Positions 10,273-22,900 are shown, counted from the first letter of the stretch. The stretch is DNA of 64,000 nt from Aptenodytes patagonicus (GCF_965638725.1 NC_134976.1:868001-932000); one strand, 5' to 3'. Numbers and translations: made by a program. Notes: generated by a model not told the origin, from the letters alone.

Positions 10273-13200
10273 TCATTGGCTATTCTCACCCACAATCAAA
10301 TCCCCTTGAGGTACATATCGGACTTCCCCATCCGTCCGCGTTATCCACCAAGTGCACCCAGGTTCTTGAGCAAAAGCAATCCCACGGATGGGTTTGCCTT
10401 TGCCTGGGGCAGGAATAACCCAAACCATTTTCCCCAACATATTTTTTATGTGCACTACAGGGACTTTCTTCCCATCTACAGTACGTAAAAGTTCTGACTG
10501 GGCAGGGCCAGCTCGATTGGCAGATCCCCTCGTGCTGACTAACCAGGTGGCCTTTGCTAAATGCGTATCTCAATGTTTGAATGTCCCACCACCCATTGCT
10601 CTCAGCGTAGTCTTTAACAGTCCATTGTATCGTTCCATTTTCCTGGAGGCTGGTGCATGATAGGGGATGTGATACACCCACTCAATGCCGTGCTCTTTGG
10701 CCCAGGTGTCTATGAGGTTGTTTCGGAAATGAGTCCCGTTGTCTGACTCAATTCTTTCTGGGGTGCCATGTCGCCATAGGACTTGCTTTTCAAGGCCCAG
10801 GATAGTGTTCCGGGAGGTGGCATGGGGCACGGGATATGCTTCCAGCCATCCGGTGGTTGCCTCCACCATTGTAAGCACGTGGTGCTTGCCTTGGCGGGTT
10901 TGTGGGAGTGTGATATAATCGATCTGCCAGGCCTCCCCATATTTATATTTCAGCCATCATCCTCCATTCCAGAGAGGCTTTAACCGCTTGGCTTGCTTGA
11001 TCGCAGCGCATGTTTCGCATTCATGGATAACCTGCGCAATAGTGTCCATGGTCAAGTCCACCCCTCGACCACGAGCCATCTGTATGTTGCATCTCTTCCT
11101 TGGTGACCTGAGGTGTCCTGGGCCCACCGAGCTAGAAATAATTCACCCTTATGTTGCCAGTCCAGATCCACCTGAGCCACTTCAATCTTAGCAGCCTGAT
11201 CCACCTGCTGGTTGTTTTGATGTTCTTCAGTGGCCCGACTCTTGGGTACGTGAGCATCTACGTGACGGACTTTTACAACCAGGTTCTCCACCCGGGCAGC
11301 AATATCTTGCCACAATGCGGCAGCCCAGATGGGTTTGCCTCTGCGCTGCCAGTTGCTCTACTTCCATTGCTGCAACCACCCCCACAGGGCCTTTGCCACC
11401 ATCCATGAGCCTCCATACAGCAGCCTTCCACCTCCGATGCTTTCCCACAAGACGACAGGACCCATCAGTGAACAGGGCATACTGCTTCTCATTTTCTGGT
11501 AGTTCATTATACATTGGGGCCTCCTCAGCACGCGTCACCTCCTCCTCTGGCGATATTCCAAAATCTTTGCCCTCTGGCCAATCCATGACCACTTCTAGGA
11601 TTCCTGGGCGACTGGGGTTTCCTATTCGAGCCCGTTGTGTGATCAGTGCGACCCACTTACTCCATGTAGCATCAGTTGCATGATGTGTACAGGGGACCCT
11701 CCCTCTGAACATCCAGCCCAGCACCGGCAGTCGGGGTGCCAGGAGGAGCTGTGCTTCAGTGCCGATCACTTCCGAAGCAGCTCGAACCCCTTCCTATGCT
11801 GCCAATAGCTCTTTTTCAGTTGGAGTATAGCAGGCCTCGGATCCTCTGTATCCCCGACTCCAAAACCCTAGGGGTCGACCTCGAGTCTCCCCTGGTGCTT
11901 TCTGCCAGAGGCTCCAGGTAGGGCCATTCTCCCCGGCTGCGGTGTAGAGCACATTTTTTACATCTTGTCCTGCCTGGACTGGCCCTAGGGCTACTGCATG
12001 AACTATCTCCTCTTTAATTTGTTCAAAAGCTTGTCGTTGCTCAGGGCCCCATTTGAAATCGTTCTTCTTTCGGGTCACTTGAGAGAGAGGGTTTACGATC
12101 TGACTGTAATTTGGAATATGCATTCTCCAAAAACCCACGACGCCTAAGAAAGCTTGTGTTTCCTTTTTGCTAGTTGGTGGAGACATGGCTGTTATTTTGT
12201 TGATCACATCCATGGGGATCTGACGACGTCCATCTTGCCATTTTATTCCTAAAAACTGGATCTCCTGTGTAGGTCCCCTGACCTTACTTTGTTTTATGGC
12301 AAAACCGGCCTTCAGTAGGATTTGGACTATTTCCTTCCCTCTTTCAAAAACTTCTCCTCCTGTGTTGCCCCACACGATGATGTCATCAATGTATTGCAGG
12401 TGTTCTGGAGCTCCACCCTGTTCTAGTGCAGTCTGGATCAGTCCATGGCAAATGATGGGGCTGTGTTTCCACCCCTGGGGCAGTCGGTTCCAGGTGTACT
12501 GGACGCCCCTCCAAGTGAAAGCAAACTGTGGCCTGCACTCCGCTGCCAAAGGGATTGAGAAAAACGCATTAGCAATATCAATTGTGGCATACCACTTGGC
12601 TGCCTTTGACTCCAGTTCGTATTGAAGTTCTAGCATGTCTGGCACAGCAGCACTCAGCGGTGGCGTGACTTCATTTAGGCCACGATAGTCTACTGTCAGT
12701 CTCCACTCTCCATTAGACTTCCGCACTGGCCATATGGGACTGTTAAAGGGTGAGCGAGTCTTGCTGATCACTCTTTGGCTCTCCAGTCGACGAATCAGCT
12801 CATGGATGGGAATCAAGGAGTCTCGGCTGGTGCGATATTGCCGCCGGTGCACCGTGGTGGTAGCAATTGGCACCTGTTGGTCTTCGACTTTCAGCAGCCC
12901 CACAACAGAGGGGTCCTCCGAGAGACCAGGCAAGGTGGACAGCTGTTTAATTTCCTCCATCTCCAAGGCAGCTATACCAAAAGCCCACCGGTACCCTTTT
13001 GGGTCCTTGAAATACCCTCTCCTGAGGTAGTCTACGCCAAGGATGCACGGAGCATCTGGGCCAGTCACAATGGGGTGCTTCTGCCACCCATTTCCAGTTA
13101 GACTTACTTTGGCTTCCAATACAGTTAGCTGTTGGGATCCCCCTGTCACCCCAGAAATACAGACGGGTTCTGCCCCTATATAGCTTGATGGCATTAGGGT

Positions 13201-13326
13201 ACACTGTGCACCGGTGTCTCCTAGAGCCTTATACTTCTGTGGGTCTGATGTGCCAGGCCACCGAATCCACACAGTCCAGTAAACTCGGTTGTCCCTTTCC
13301 TCCCCCTGGCTGGAGGCAGGGCCCCT
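10273..13326 (-). pseudogene. pol: ERV pro-pol: protease, reverse transcriptase, RNase H, integrase (disabled)
   Basis: Order on the minus strand: retroviral aspartic protease (LGDTGAQCTLMP, near 13220), RT with LPQGWKHSP and the catalytic YIDD (near 12390), RNase H start (ALFTDGSC, near 11470), integrase HHCC finger (GH-...-H-CETC, about 11110-11010) and the D,D-35-E core (QIDYI, SDNGTHF, ERYNG). Lesions: TAG at 11794-11796 where a Trp is expected, a frameshift with apparent loss of RNase H sequence near 11340, a compensating 1-nt shift near 11075, and TGA at 10957-10959. The frame stops at 10273. No dUTPase is seen after integrase. Pol is in the same frame as gag across a single TAG. Confidence 0.85.
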
Positions 13327-15570
13327 CTAATCCTCATCACAGTACTCATTTCTCATTTCTTGTACGTACGAGTCAGAAGTTTCTTCATTAAGATCAAGAG
13401 TAAGATCAGCCCTTCTACTCTCTCTGGGGAACTGCCTGCTGGAAACTGGAGCAGCAATTTTCCTGGAAGAACCTCTTTCTGTGATTGTTTTCCCTTGCAA
13501 TTCGCGTACCCGTGCCCCTAGGGCTGCGGTAGGCTTCCCATCCCACTTCCTCATGTCCTCTCCGTGGTCATGCAGATAAAACCATAGGGTGCCCCGTGGT
13601 GTGTACCCTTTATATTCTCTCTCTTGAGCAAAAGAACGCTTACTTCTAATAGCCGAGATACTGGTCCGTACAGGTGAGGAGTAGGACCTATCCTCTCTGA
13701 GTTGCTGGATCTCCCGGGACAGTTTTTCGGACAGTTTCTCCACAGCCGAGACGATGGAGGAAGAAAGACTTTCCTCGTATTGCTGGAGTTGACTAGCCAA
13801 TTCATCCACTGTTTGTTCCTCTCCATCTTTCCAGGTCATCACTGCCAATGAATTGGCATATGGCGATGGTGAGCTCCTTATAAACTTCCGCCACATGGGT
13901 CGTGTGCACTTGACTTCGCCTGGATCTTTGGAGAGTTGTTCATTGTTCAGGTCATCATAAATCACCTCCAGCACAGCTAATTCTCTCAGAAACTGGATAC
14001 CCTTCTCCATGGTGGCCCACTTGCTTGGGCGACATATGACATCTTCCTTAAAGGGATACCTTTCCTTCACGCTTGACAAGAATCGCCTCCAGAGGCTGAG
14101 GACTCGTGTCCCTTTTCCAATCGCTTTGTCAATGCCCCCTTCCCTGGAAAGGGATCCCAGCTGCTTGGCTTCCCTACCCTCTAATGCCAGGCTACTGGCC
14201 CCATTATCCCAGCATCAGAGCAGCCAGGTGACAATATGCTCGCCTGGACGACGGCTGAAATCTTTTCGTATATCTCGCAGCTCACTCAGGGATAGAGATC
14301 AGGTGGTCACTGCCACATTTATGAGTTCTTCCTCTTCCTCCTCCCCAATCAGCGGCTGGTTCTCCTCCTGCTGTCATCTTGTGATGACAGGGTCATCTGT
14401 CTCGTACACTTCTTCCTCCAGCCCCTTTTTAGAAGAAGTTTCTTCCTCCCTTACTAAACGAGCCGACTTCCGCTTCCAAACTTTCTTCTGGTGTACAGGG
14501 GCGACTGATAACGGCACAGGCTGGTTCTTTGGTTCAGCCACAGGGCGTGTCGCTGGGGTCTGAGTGGCCGCAGGGCCTGTCGCCGGGGTTGGAGTGGCCG
14601 CAGTGCCTGTCGATGGGGTCTGAGTGGCCGCAGGGCCTGTCGCCGGGGTTGGAGTGGCCGCAGTGCATGTCGCCGGGGTCGGAGTGGCCGCAGGGCCTGT
14701 TGCCGGGGTCTGAGTATCTGCAGTGCATGTTGCTGGGGTTGGAGTGGCTGCAGGGCCTGTCGCCGGGGTCTGAGTGGCCGCAGGGCCTGTCGCTGGGGTC
14801 TGAGTGACCACAGTGCATGTCATTTTACCATCAGATCCAGAGACCTTCTCTTCCCTTTGAGGGCACTGAATGGTGTTGAACAGGGCTCGGTAGGCATGGG
14901 CCAGGCCCCAGCACGTTGCAATGATCTGCAGCTCTCTGGAGTTGCCAGGGTGACAGCATACTTTGTCCAAATGTTCTACTAACACTTCAGGATTCCGCAC
15001 TTGCTCAGGGGTGAAGTTCCAAAACACTGGGGGTGCCCATTGGCCTAGGTACTTGCCCATCTTGTCCCACACACCCTGCCACTCATAATTATTCAGCCTT
15101 GGGGCAGATCTCTGGATGATATTCTTAAATTGCTTACCAACTTTAGACAAAACCGAAACAATATTCCCAAGAAATACCAATAGAAGTATCTTAACTGCCC
15201 AAGGATGTTCAAAATACTGAAAAGTTACTGTAATGAAGGAGGAAACATCATAGAAGAAGGTAGTGACACTGCCATTCTGTATTTCCTCCGTAAAAAAACT
15301 CTCAGAAAAGTTACTGCAATTGCTAGTTGTCTCCATGTAATGGTCTCCGTGGTACAGTAACGGCTTCATTGCGAAGTTTACATACCACGCTAACGTCAAG
15401 GTCAATGTTCTAAAAACAAACCTCACAAGCGAGACATCACTATTCACTGCAGACCACAGCAAACTGCAAAAACCAACACCAATCTTTAACATGTACGGCA
15501 AAAAAAAGAGCACGATGCAGATTATACAAATCAATATCGAGAACAGAGAAACCAACATTGTGATCCACAA
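13327..15570 (-). pseudogene. gag: ERV gag-like frame with hydrophobic N-terminus and decapeptide repeat (three TGA stops)
   Basis: A 747-codon frame runs from ATG 15570 to TAG 13327, interrupted only by TGA at 14374-14376, 14299-14301 and 14215-14217. All three could derive from CGA by CpG decay. Residues 3-33 are strongly hydrophobic and a further hydrophobic stretch lies near residue 140, unusual for Gag. Residues about 256-345 are nine T(Q/P)TPATGPAA-type units. The C-terminal third is charged with a likely coiled coil (ASQLQQYEESL...LSREIQQLRED). No CCHC zinc knuckle is seen. I assign gag from position (first frame after the leader, in frame with pro-pol), not from strong sequence similarity. 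Confidence 0.65.
14536..14805 (-). repeat. 30-bp minisatellite inside ERV gag, nine units
   Basis: Nine 30-bp units encode a Thr/Pro/Ala decapeptide, T(Q/P)TPAT(G/C)(P/T)A(A/D). All units keep the reading frame. The composition is mucin-like. Confidence 0.9.
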
Positions 15571-15634
15571 CTATTAACAGATATAAGTTCCTTAAAACAC
15601 TCCGGTTAATCTGTTATTATCTCAAACCCTTCGA

Positions 15635-15652
15635 GCCCCACGTTGGGCACCA
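15635..15652 (-). promoter_or_regulatory. Primer binding site, tRNA-Lys type
   Basis: The minus strand reads TGGTGCCCAACGTGGGGC, eight bases after the 5' LTR end. This matches the Lys-1,2 primer site (TGGCGCCCAACGTGGGGC) with one CG-to-TG change. The gag ATG follows about 65 nt later, so the leader is short. Confidence 0.8.
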
Positions 15653-15660
15653 AAAAGGAC

Positions 15661-16203
15661 TGTCGTGGTTTAACATCAGTCGGCAACTGAGCACCACACA
15701 GCCGCTCGCTCGCTCCCCCCCACCCGGTGGGATGGGGGAGAGAATTGGAAGAGCACAAGTGAGAAAAACTCGTGGGTTGAGATAAAAACAGTTTAATAAT
15801 GGAAATAAAATGATAATAATAATAATATGATAATAATAATAATAATACACAAAGCAAGTGATGCACAGTACAATTGCTCACCACCCGCCAACCGATGCCC
15901 AGCCAGTCCCCGAGCAGCGGCCCCCCCGGCCAGCTTTCCCCAGTTTATGTACTGAGCATGACGTCACATGGTATGGAATGTCCCTTTGGCCAGTTTGGCT
16001 GTGCCCCCTCCCAGCTTCTTGTGCACCTCCAGCCTTCTCAGTCGGTAGAGCATGGGAAACTCAAAAGTCCTTGGCTAGTGTAAGCACTACCTAGCAACAA
16101 CTGAAACATCGCTGCGTTATCAACTTTGTTCTCATCCTAAATCCAAAACACTGTACCAGCTACTAGAAAGGAAATTAACTCTATCCCTGCCGAAACCAGG
16201 ACA
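15661..16203 (-). mobile_element. 5' LTR of the endogenous retrovirus
   Basis: 543 bp, TGTCCTGGTTTC...ACGACA on the minus strand. It has a perfect TGACGTCA at 15959-15966, CATAAA just downstream, an ATTAAA signal at 15792-15797 and an AT-rich trinucleotide run in the R/U5 part. Confidence 0.9.
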
Positions 16204-17022
16204 CCGGTCAAATGTCCGAAGTAAGAGGATGGCTCATCAATCTGCTCTCAGTGAGATTACAGATCTCATTCCCTGTCTCAACACCATCTTCCACTTTTAA
16301 TCAGAATAACAATAGCCTGCAGTGCCACAGCCACAAATAGCCCCTTCTTATCTAGAGGTTTAACTTGGAGATCATTAGGATCAAGTTACTACCTTTTTTA
16401 CGATGCAGGTCAGCATTTTATCTACTATATTACATTCTAGTTTGCATAAGAAGCATGTGCCATGGTACTTTTCCATTCCTCCCACCCAGAACACGCATTT
16501 CACTTCAACACGGATATTTAATAATTTCAGTATGTAGGCAAACATCAAACATATTCATCTATTTTACGTAAAGGCTTCACCTGGGAAGATTACAGCTTTA
16601 CCGAAGGCAAGGCTGGAAGAGAAGATACTGACTAGCTCTCACACTCCCAATTTCAAGGCATCCTGACCAAAAGTTTTGCATTCAAACCTTCTATTCAGCA
16701 CAGAAATAAATAGAAAGGGTTGCCCGTAAGCCTGCTCCAAGTGAGTATGTGAGAACACAGCAAAACCATTCTCAAGCATGCATTTTTCTTAAACGCTCAT
16801 AACCTGTTGGACTAGCAAGGAAAAACCTACCTTGTTGCATGCTGCATCTGAGTATTTCTTCACTAAATCACTTAGAGAAAAGCCTCAGAAAAGCAGATGA
16901 AAGTGAAGAGTTTGGGGTTTCTGGCTTCGTTTTGTTTTTAAGATGGTTAAACTGGCAATTTTATTGCTTCCCCTCTCTGGAAGCATTTTCTTTGTTTAAT
17001 AACGGATGAGAGTTTAGCTAAG

Positions 17023-17193
17023 TCAATCTAAGAGGTACTCTTGTTTCTTCTCAACGAAGCAGTCATCACCATCTGTTCGCATTGGCCAAACAATGCCATC
17101 CACAATCTTACATCCAGTAAGACCAAGAGAGCAAGGGGTCCCATCTGCTCTGTTTCCCTCACATGGCAAGGAGGATGACAGCAACCAGCCCAT
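17023..17193 (-). CDS. Unrecognised 56-residue frame, possible exon
   Basis: A small minus-strand frame ends in TGA at 17023 and has protein-like composition: MGWLLSSSLPCEGNRADGTP, then a Cys-containing stretch, ending KKQEYLLD. It is open upstream to about 17240. A candidate acceptor (ctgtgttccttag) precedes it, but its phase does not match the BBX-like exon at 19885. I do not recognise it; it may be chance. Confidence 0.2.
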   Translation of the reverse strand: MGWLLSSSLPCEGNRADGTPCSLGLTGCKIVDGIVWPMRTDGDDCFVEKKQEYLLD

Positions 17194-19713
17194 GCGAGCA
17201 AACAGCCACCGCGCTAAGGAACACAGCCCACTGCTCAGAAATCACTGGCCTGTATGATGGCCTTCCATAAAGGTACAAATGAGAAGGACAAAAGGAGGAC
17301 CAAGTCCCTGCAAGATCCGAGCAGAATGAGAAAGCCAAGAGCATAACGTGGCAACGCTCCCCAGTTAAAAAAACAAACCAACCTCTTATGAGGATGTCAC
17401 GTCAACTTGGAAGAGCAGTGCACTTGCCTGCGCGCTGGCAGGACCCAACAAAGTCTTACTCCTGCGATTTTCATCATCTGTTGCGGCAGGCCACTGGGCA
17501 CGCCTCCTTAGCTGTAGCCTCAACAGCTTTAATTGACGACTATAGCACTTGGGACAGACAAACAGATGAAAGGCTAACCGAGGCTGTAAGGAAGAAAGAA
17601 TCCCATGCTACGTCTACATATAACGAGCTCTTTCTGAGTGACAGGGGACTCGTACTCCTGGGGTAAAGGTGTCCATTTTAAATGACAAATCTACTCAATG
17701 GGATCGCTGTCTTCACAAAGAGGCACTCTTACTCACCCTGCCGCAAAGGCGGCAAAGAGAAAGGGAACATACGAAGAACACCCAAAACTGAGCTGGGACG
17801 GCTGCCAAAAGTCTCCAGGCACATCAGACCACAGCACACTCCACATTTCTTCACAGGTCTACTTGGCTACTGCCTAAATAACTACTTTGCCTCCCTCCCT
17901 CTTTTCTTTTGTAGCCCTGTCCATGGCTGACAGCAGCCTACTGCAAATCGCTTTCCATAATTTAGCTTACTAAATGCAGTAATGCATTCCTAGAGACAGG
18001 ACCCAGTAAGAAGTGGCACAGCGAGGAACGGGATTTTTGCCAAACTCGACAAAGACACCCTGTGCAAATGAAAGCCCTTATATTTGAAAGAGCACAAGCA
18101 GCTTTAAGAACAGGGGCACAGGGGGAAAGCTTAAAGAGGCTCTGTAGCATTCTCAGTACTTTCCCCTGGAACAACCTAAATGAAATCAAGGCGCAGCCTT
18201 CCCGATTTCTGCCCCTTATTTCCAGACACTGAAAAAACAACCAAAAAATACTACCCTCGCCAGACTGCACACACATGTTAATATTTTTTACAAGAAAAAA
18301 TCGCATTAACGCTGACTTTAAAACTGTCCTCTCCACTTTCTAATTAACTTCCTAAGCACCTCTTCCACCTAACGTTTGAGGATTCATACATGCACTCCAG
18401 TGTGCCAGATGAGCTGGCTCAGCGCAGTGGTGTGCAACTCTATGCACTGCCACAGCCGTATGACAATTTTCAGGTTTGTTGTTTTGCTGGTTGTTCATTT
18501 AGGAGAGGAACTGATTTTAGGTTCTGTGAAATTTTGAAAGTATGGCTAAGCCAGGTTTTAAAAGACAATGTGAAAATGCTGTAGGAAAGGCAATTCGTAA
18601 CCTGTTCAACTCTGCAGATATCCACAATTGCTGTATAATCAAAATGTAACATGGCCAAGATCTTTGAGACTAAGTTAGCAGATTGACTCGTGCAAGACTT
18701 TGCAATAAAATTCACAGGGAATGTTCTCCAGCTTACGTCTTTTACTGGGTTTAAAAGTAACTGCTTCAGCACACGGCCTCACCCTGCTCAATTCCACTGA
18801 TTTTCCCAGAAGAACTTTCCAATTTAACTTGTAACTTTTAAAAAAGATGGCACATATGCAAACATCTCCAGGATTAGAGATATTAACTCTATTGTCTCTT
18901 TTATAGGGGTGTTTGTATTCAGGTGTTCTATGGCACCTGAATCAGTAAATTGGTTTGTTCCTAACTGAACCTCCCAAGAAATACATCAAGGCCCATCCTA
19001 GCCAAGCTAAAAACACACAGTACACAATTACCTTAACATCTAACGGAAGGAAGCGTGTTGTATGTAGTCAAACCTCTGTAAGTACACGGAATGACAAACT
19101 GGGTATCTTCCCACCTCGTTATGCTCCTCCACAATAGCACCAGCTCCAATCCCCGTCTTCTCAGGCACACCCTGAATATACAGTTCGCATAAGGGATTCT
19201 GTAAGCAGTACCAGACTCCCCCAAATGGGCAAGAACAGTACAGGTGTGGAAAATCAATTCATAGAGGCACACTAAACACACGGGAGAAGAAATTCTTAAA
19301 AGCAATCTTTAAGAACTTCAGTTTTCAAAGACAGGGAGAAAGGAGGAGAACTTACATACTTAAGGGTAGTTTACAGGCTTTGTAAGTCACCACCTAATGA
19401 TGCTGCTACATATCCTCATAGCTGTTGTGATAAGCTTCCTTTGACCTGCAACTTTCTTTTTCAAAGGATTCCTGCCCCTAGGGCAGTTGCCATTTTGCAC
19501 TGCTGCAGCCTCTTCCACAGGCAGTGCAGTGTGTCATTTCGGAATGTCTTTTGTTTGTTGTTTTCCTAGATGTAAATTAAAAGGCCATTTGGATAAAACC
19601 CTCTGCAGTGGTCCTGTGGCATGGAAGCCCAGGTCATGTTCACAAGCCCAGTAGCTTTTGTGTATGCTACAGCTGGTAGAACTGGCCAACATCTCGTCCA
19701 ACCACTGGTTATT

Positions 19714-19739
19714 GCCCCTCCCTCCCTCCCTCCCTCCCC
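19714..19739 (+). repeat. (CCCT)n microsatellite
   Basis: About five tandem CCCT/CCTC units lie in the intron-like DNA upstream (+ orientation) of the BBX-like exon at 19885. Confidence 0.9.
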
Positions 19740-19884
19740 GATTTTCTTAACACAATGCTGTCATGAAGGTCAACATCTACTGGTGGGAATCCCTTATAAG
19801 ACAGGGTGCTTAGCCATCCAGTGACCACTCTTACTGGCTCCTTGCTTCCTCCCATCCTCCCCCACTGTATTTCAGCCATCATAC

Positions 19885-19965
19885 CTCAGCAAACTGAAAC
19901 AATGCAGGCTCCTCGGTTTGCTTTACAGCTCCTGGGACTCCAGGCTGTGATGCGCTTGAAGACAT
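19885..19965 (-). CDS. BBX-like: BBX-like exon: second LFQFAE module
   Basis: 81 bp, 27 codons, phase 0 on both sides, preceded by cctgacag and followed by gtatga (a weaker donor). The coded segment is MSSSASQPG... ending PALFQFAE. One more module known in BBX may be missing between this and the 22257 exon. Confidence 0.7.
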
Positions 19966-22900
19966 CTGTCAGGAAAACAATTACGTTTGTATTACCTAAC
20001 TCTTCAGTTTCCATATCTAACTTCAACATGCTACATTTCTGATCCATCGTGCAGAAAGACTCCTGGTACCTAAGAACATGCAGATGAGTCCCAGCACGCC
20101 TGTACAATGAACAGTAGCTGCCTTCCCAGGAGACATGTGAATGGGTGATCTGTGAAAGAGTGATCCTGAATAATTTTTCACAAGAAAAGGCTTTCCTAGG
20201 ATCAACAGAACAGGCTAAGACTTTTTTGAAGGGCTTTTATTTGCCCACTGGTATGTCAAAAGAGGGTTAGCAACAAAACGTAACACTACATTGTATTTCA
20301 CAGTTCAGTGAAAGACCTGAGACTGCAGAACAGTGGTGCTGATAGAGCACAAATTGCTCCTTAGCACGGAAGACAAGTGTGGACAGGGACACAACACGTG
20401 CAGGTACTTTAAGAAGAGATACCAGATCCACCCCAGACACCAAGGGAACTGCATTTTGTACTCTTTAACTTGTGTCAGTTATTTTTGTTGCAAATGACAC
20501 CTCTGATTAATGTTAGACCTAGGCACAGTACCAATTATGGTGCCATTGACACACATACCTACCACGCACTGTTTAGGTGCAGCCTCACCACAGGCTGTTT
20601 AACACCCTTGAAAAATAAGGCTAGCTAATATGCATTTCTAATTACTGATCATCAGGGAGCTGCTTCTAGACCGCATCGTTTAGCGGTGCACATGAGCTTG
20701 TTTCCTGGCACCCACGGAAGTTCTTCTTCGATGGGCAGGGAAAAGCCAGCGGTCACAAGCCCTTAGCAAGAGCGCATCTTGCAGCACACAACACAATCCC
20801 TGCCTACTACCACGTGGCTCTGGCACTTTCCTTCTCGGGCGCTGTAACATGAACGGAAACCATTCAGGGAGCTGGTATTTGTCTTACTCTTTAAAGGACG
20901 TGGCAATGAAATTCAAGAAACAGACCGTTATCAAGGGGAACTATACAAAGGATTACGTTGCTCAACTGACCGTGTAACTGACAGCTGAAGTATGCAAAAG
21001 CATCGCAGAAATACTGGGAGATGGATGTTGAATTATTGCCACAGAAGTATCATAAGTGACACTGGAATGAACCCATTTTAAGAAGCCTGTAAGCATTGCT
21101 TTGCATTGCTGGCAAACCCCGCATTTTATTGTCCTAACAAGAAAAGCCAGCAGGCTCTTTAAGAGCCTCATCACAGGTTATGTACTTCACTCTGGCCATT
21201 ACCTTTAATCAGAAATAAAGGATCAGTGCTTTAATGGCTTTCTCATACGCTTTGAAAGCCTCAGATCTGAAGCTGGAACTCAAGGTCTTGTGGGTTGATG
21301 TTCAAGCAAACAAACAAATCACATTTTCTGTGTGCTAGGATTGCAATGTATCTGCCCCGTAAGGGATGATATTTAGGGAGGAGTATGAAGGTGCACACTG
21401 CAATGAGTATTAAAGACATGGGAGTCAGATTCACGGCTGGTGTGAAAATGAGTAATAAAAAGAAGCCCCTGCTATGACAACATTTCTTTCCATAGGCACT
21501 TACTCAAACACCACCCAGCGTCCTGTACAATCAATATTTACACAGCTAAATATTTATATTATATGTCACTTGGTTATGACCATTTCAAAACACGGAAAGA
21601 TATAAACAGGCAAGTGACGCTTGCAGAGGGCCAGGATTCTTTGCAACCTCATTCTTGTCTTGTGACTTATGCCAACGAAATCCATTAAGACTTTGATGAA
21701 ATAGCGTCTACTTCAAAAAAAACCTAACAAACCAACCAAACGCCACAGTTGCACTTCTACCAGTTACTGGAAATATGTTGACAAAAAGGTTGTACATTGC
21801 AAAACTAAAGCATAGTTGCATAGAGCTATTTGGGGGTTACAGAGTAGAAGAAAAATTTGGAAATTCCCAAACTACAGTTATTTTTGATGGAGTCAACGAC
21901 TGAAGCAGCCACAACAGATAAAGGACAGAATGTAACATCCAAATATACTTGTGAAAACTTCAGTTACTGAGACTCCAGTCAAAAACAAAGTGCAGGAATG
22001 ACACATCTCTCAATCACTGCTTAAACCACAGCTCCATTATTGCACGAGGGTTTCCACCATGTTCCTAAACACACTCTCCTGCACTTCAAGTTTGACCTAT
22101 CTAGCTGAGAAATGATCCAGTGCCATAAAACCAAAAAGAAGGAACAAATAAAAGCATGAATTTTAGTTGGAGATTTTGGATTTCTCCTTCAGCTGAACAT
22201 CAGATGCTTCTTAAAAGGAAACACTGGGGAAGACAACCCTTTTTAAAGAAACTCACCTCTGCAAACTGAAACAATGATGACTTCTGACAAGCTTCCCTAG
22301 AACTGGTCGCACCAGATGATTGGCAAGTCCTCCAGGAAACCTGAAACAAGGAGTGTGGAGAGTAAGACCTCAAGGGTAGTTCTTCCAAGCCAAGAACAAG
22401 AGCCAGCAAAACAAAATACCAGGCAGCAGTAAGACAAAGCAGTCTTTAAGAGAAGATGGACAATCTAATGCTTCACAGGCCGGGACAGGTTAAATCAAAT
22501 TAAAAGGTGAAAACAGAGTTCAGCACCTATTTTAATGTATTTGACAATCACCTAAGAGGAGAGCACAAAAATTACCAGGAGGTTTTTTTTATTCCAAACT
22601 TTGCAAAGGAGTTTTATGCAACAGAATACTAAACTGATGATTTTGAGCTACATACACAGGTACCTTGTATGAGTGATGCTATCAACACTGCTATATCTGT
22701 AATTTATACTACCACTCTGAACAAGAAAATTACTTAGAAGCTAAAAAAAAAAAAAGTTTTTGAAGACACTGAGGGTTGCTAAGTGACAAAATACTTATTA
22801 GAAATATAATCCCCAATCACCTAACAGCATGACAATAAGTAGTTAAGGGCACCAGTAGCCTAAAATTGCTCAAGTAATGTACCTAAACATCCGTTTAGGG

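Larger units (their letters stand above)
9271..16203 (-). mobile_element. Endogenous retrovirus, ERVL-like, gag-pro-pol, no env
   Basis: Minus-strand provirus: 5' LTR 15661-16203, PBS 15635-15652, gag 15570-13327, pro-pol 13326-10273, purine-rich tract 9817-9835, 3' LTR 9271-9816. There is no env frame between the pol stop and the 3' LTR. It is disabled by three TGA codons in gag, a TAG and a TGA in pol, and two compensating frameshifts. By eye the LTRs differ at about 16-17 positions outside the microsatellite, roughly 3%. No 5-bp target-site duplication is visible (cagag on the left, ccggt on the right). Confidence 0.9.
16204..19884. other. Gene-poor DNA downstream of the last recognised BBX-like exon
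   Basis: No CR1 or LTR is recognisable. The only stretch of note is a short minus-strand frame at 17023-17193, listed separately. If the BBX-like gene has further 3' exons they should be here, but I could not identify the long lysine-rich exon expected of BBX. Confidence 0.4.

Noticed and set aside
9817..10273. Possible env gene between pol and the 3' LTR
   Set aside because: Only about 450 bp, AT-rich, no signal peptide or transmembrane frame on the minus strand.
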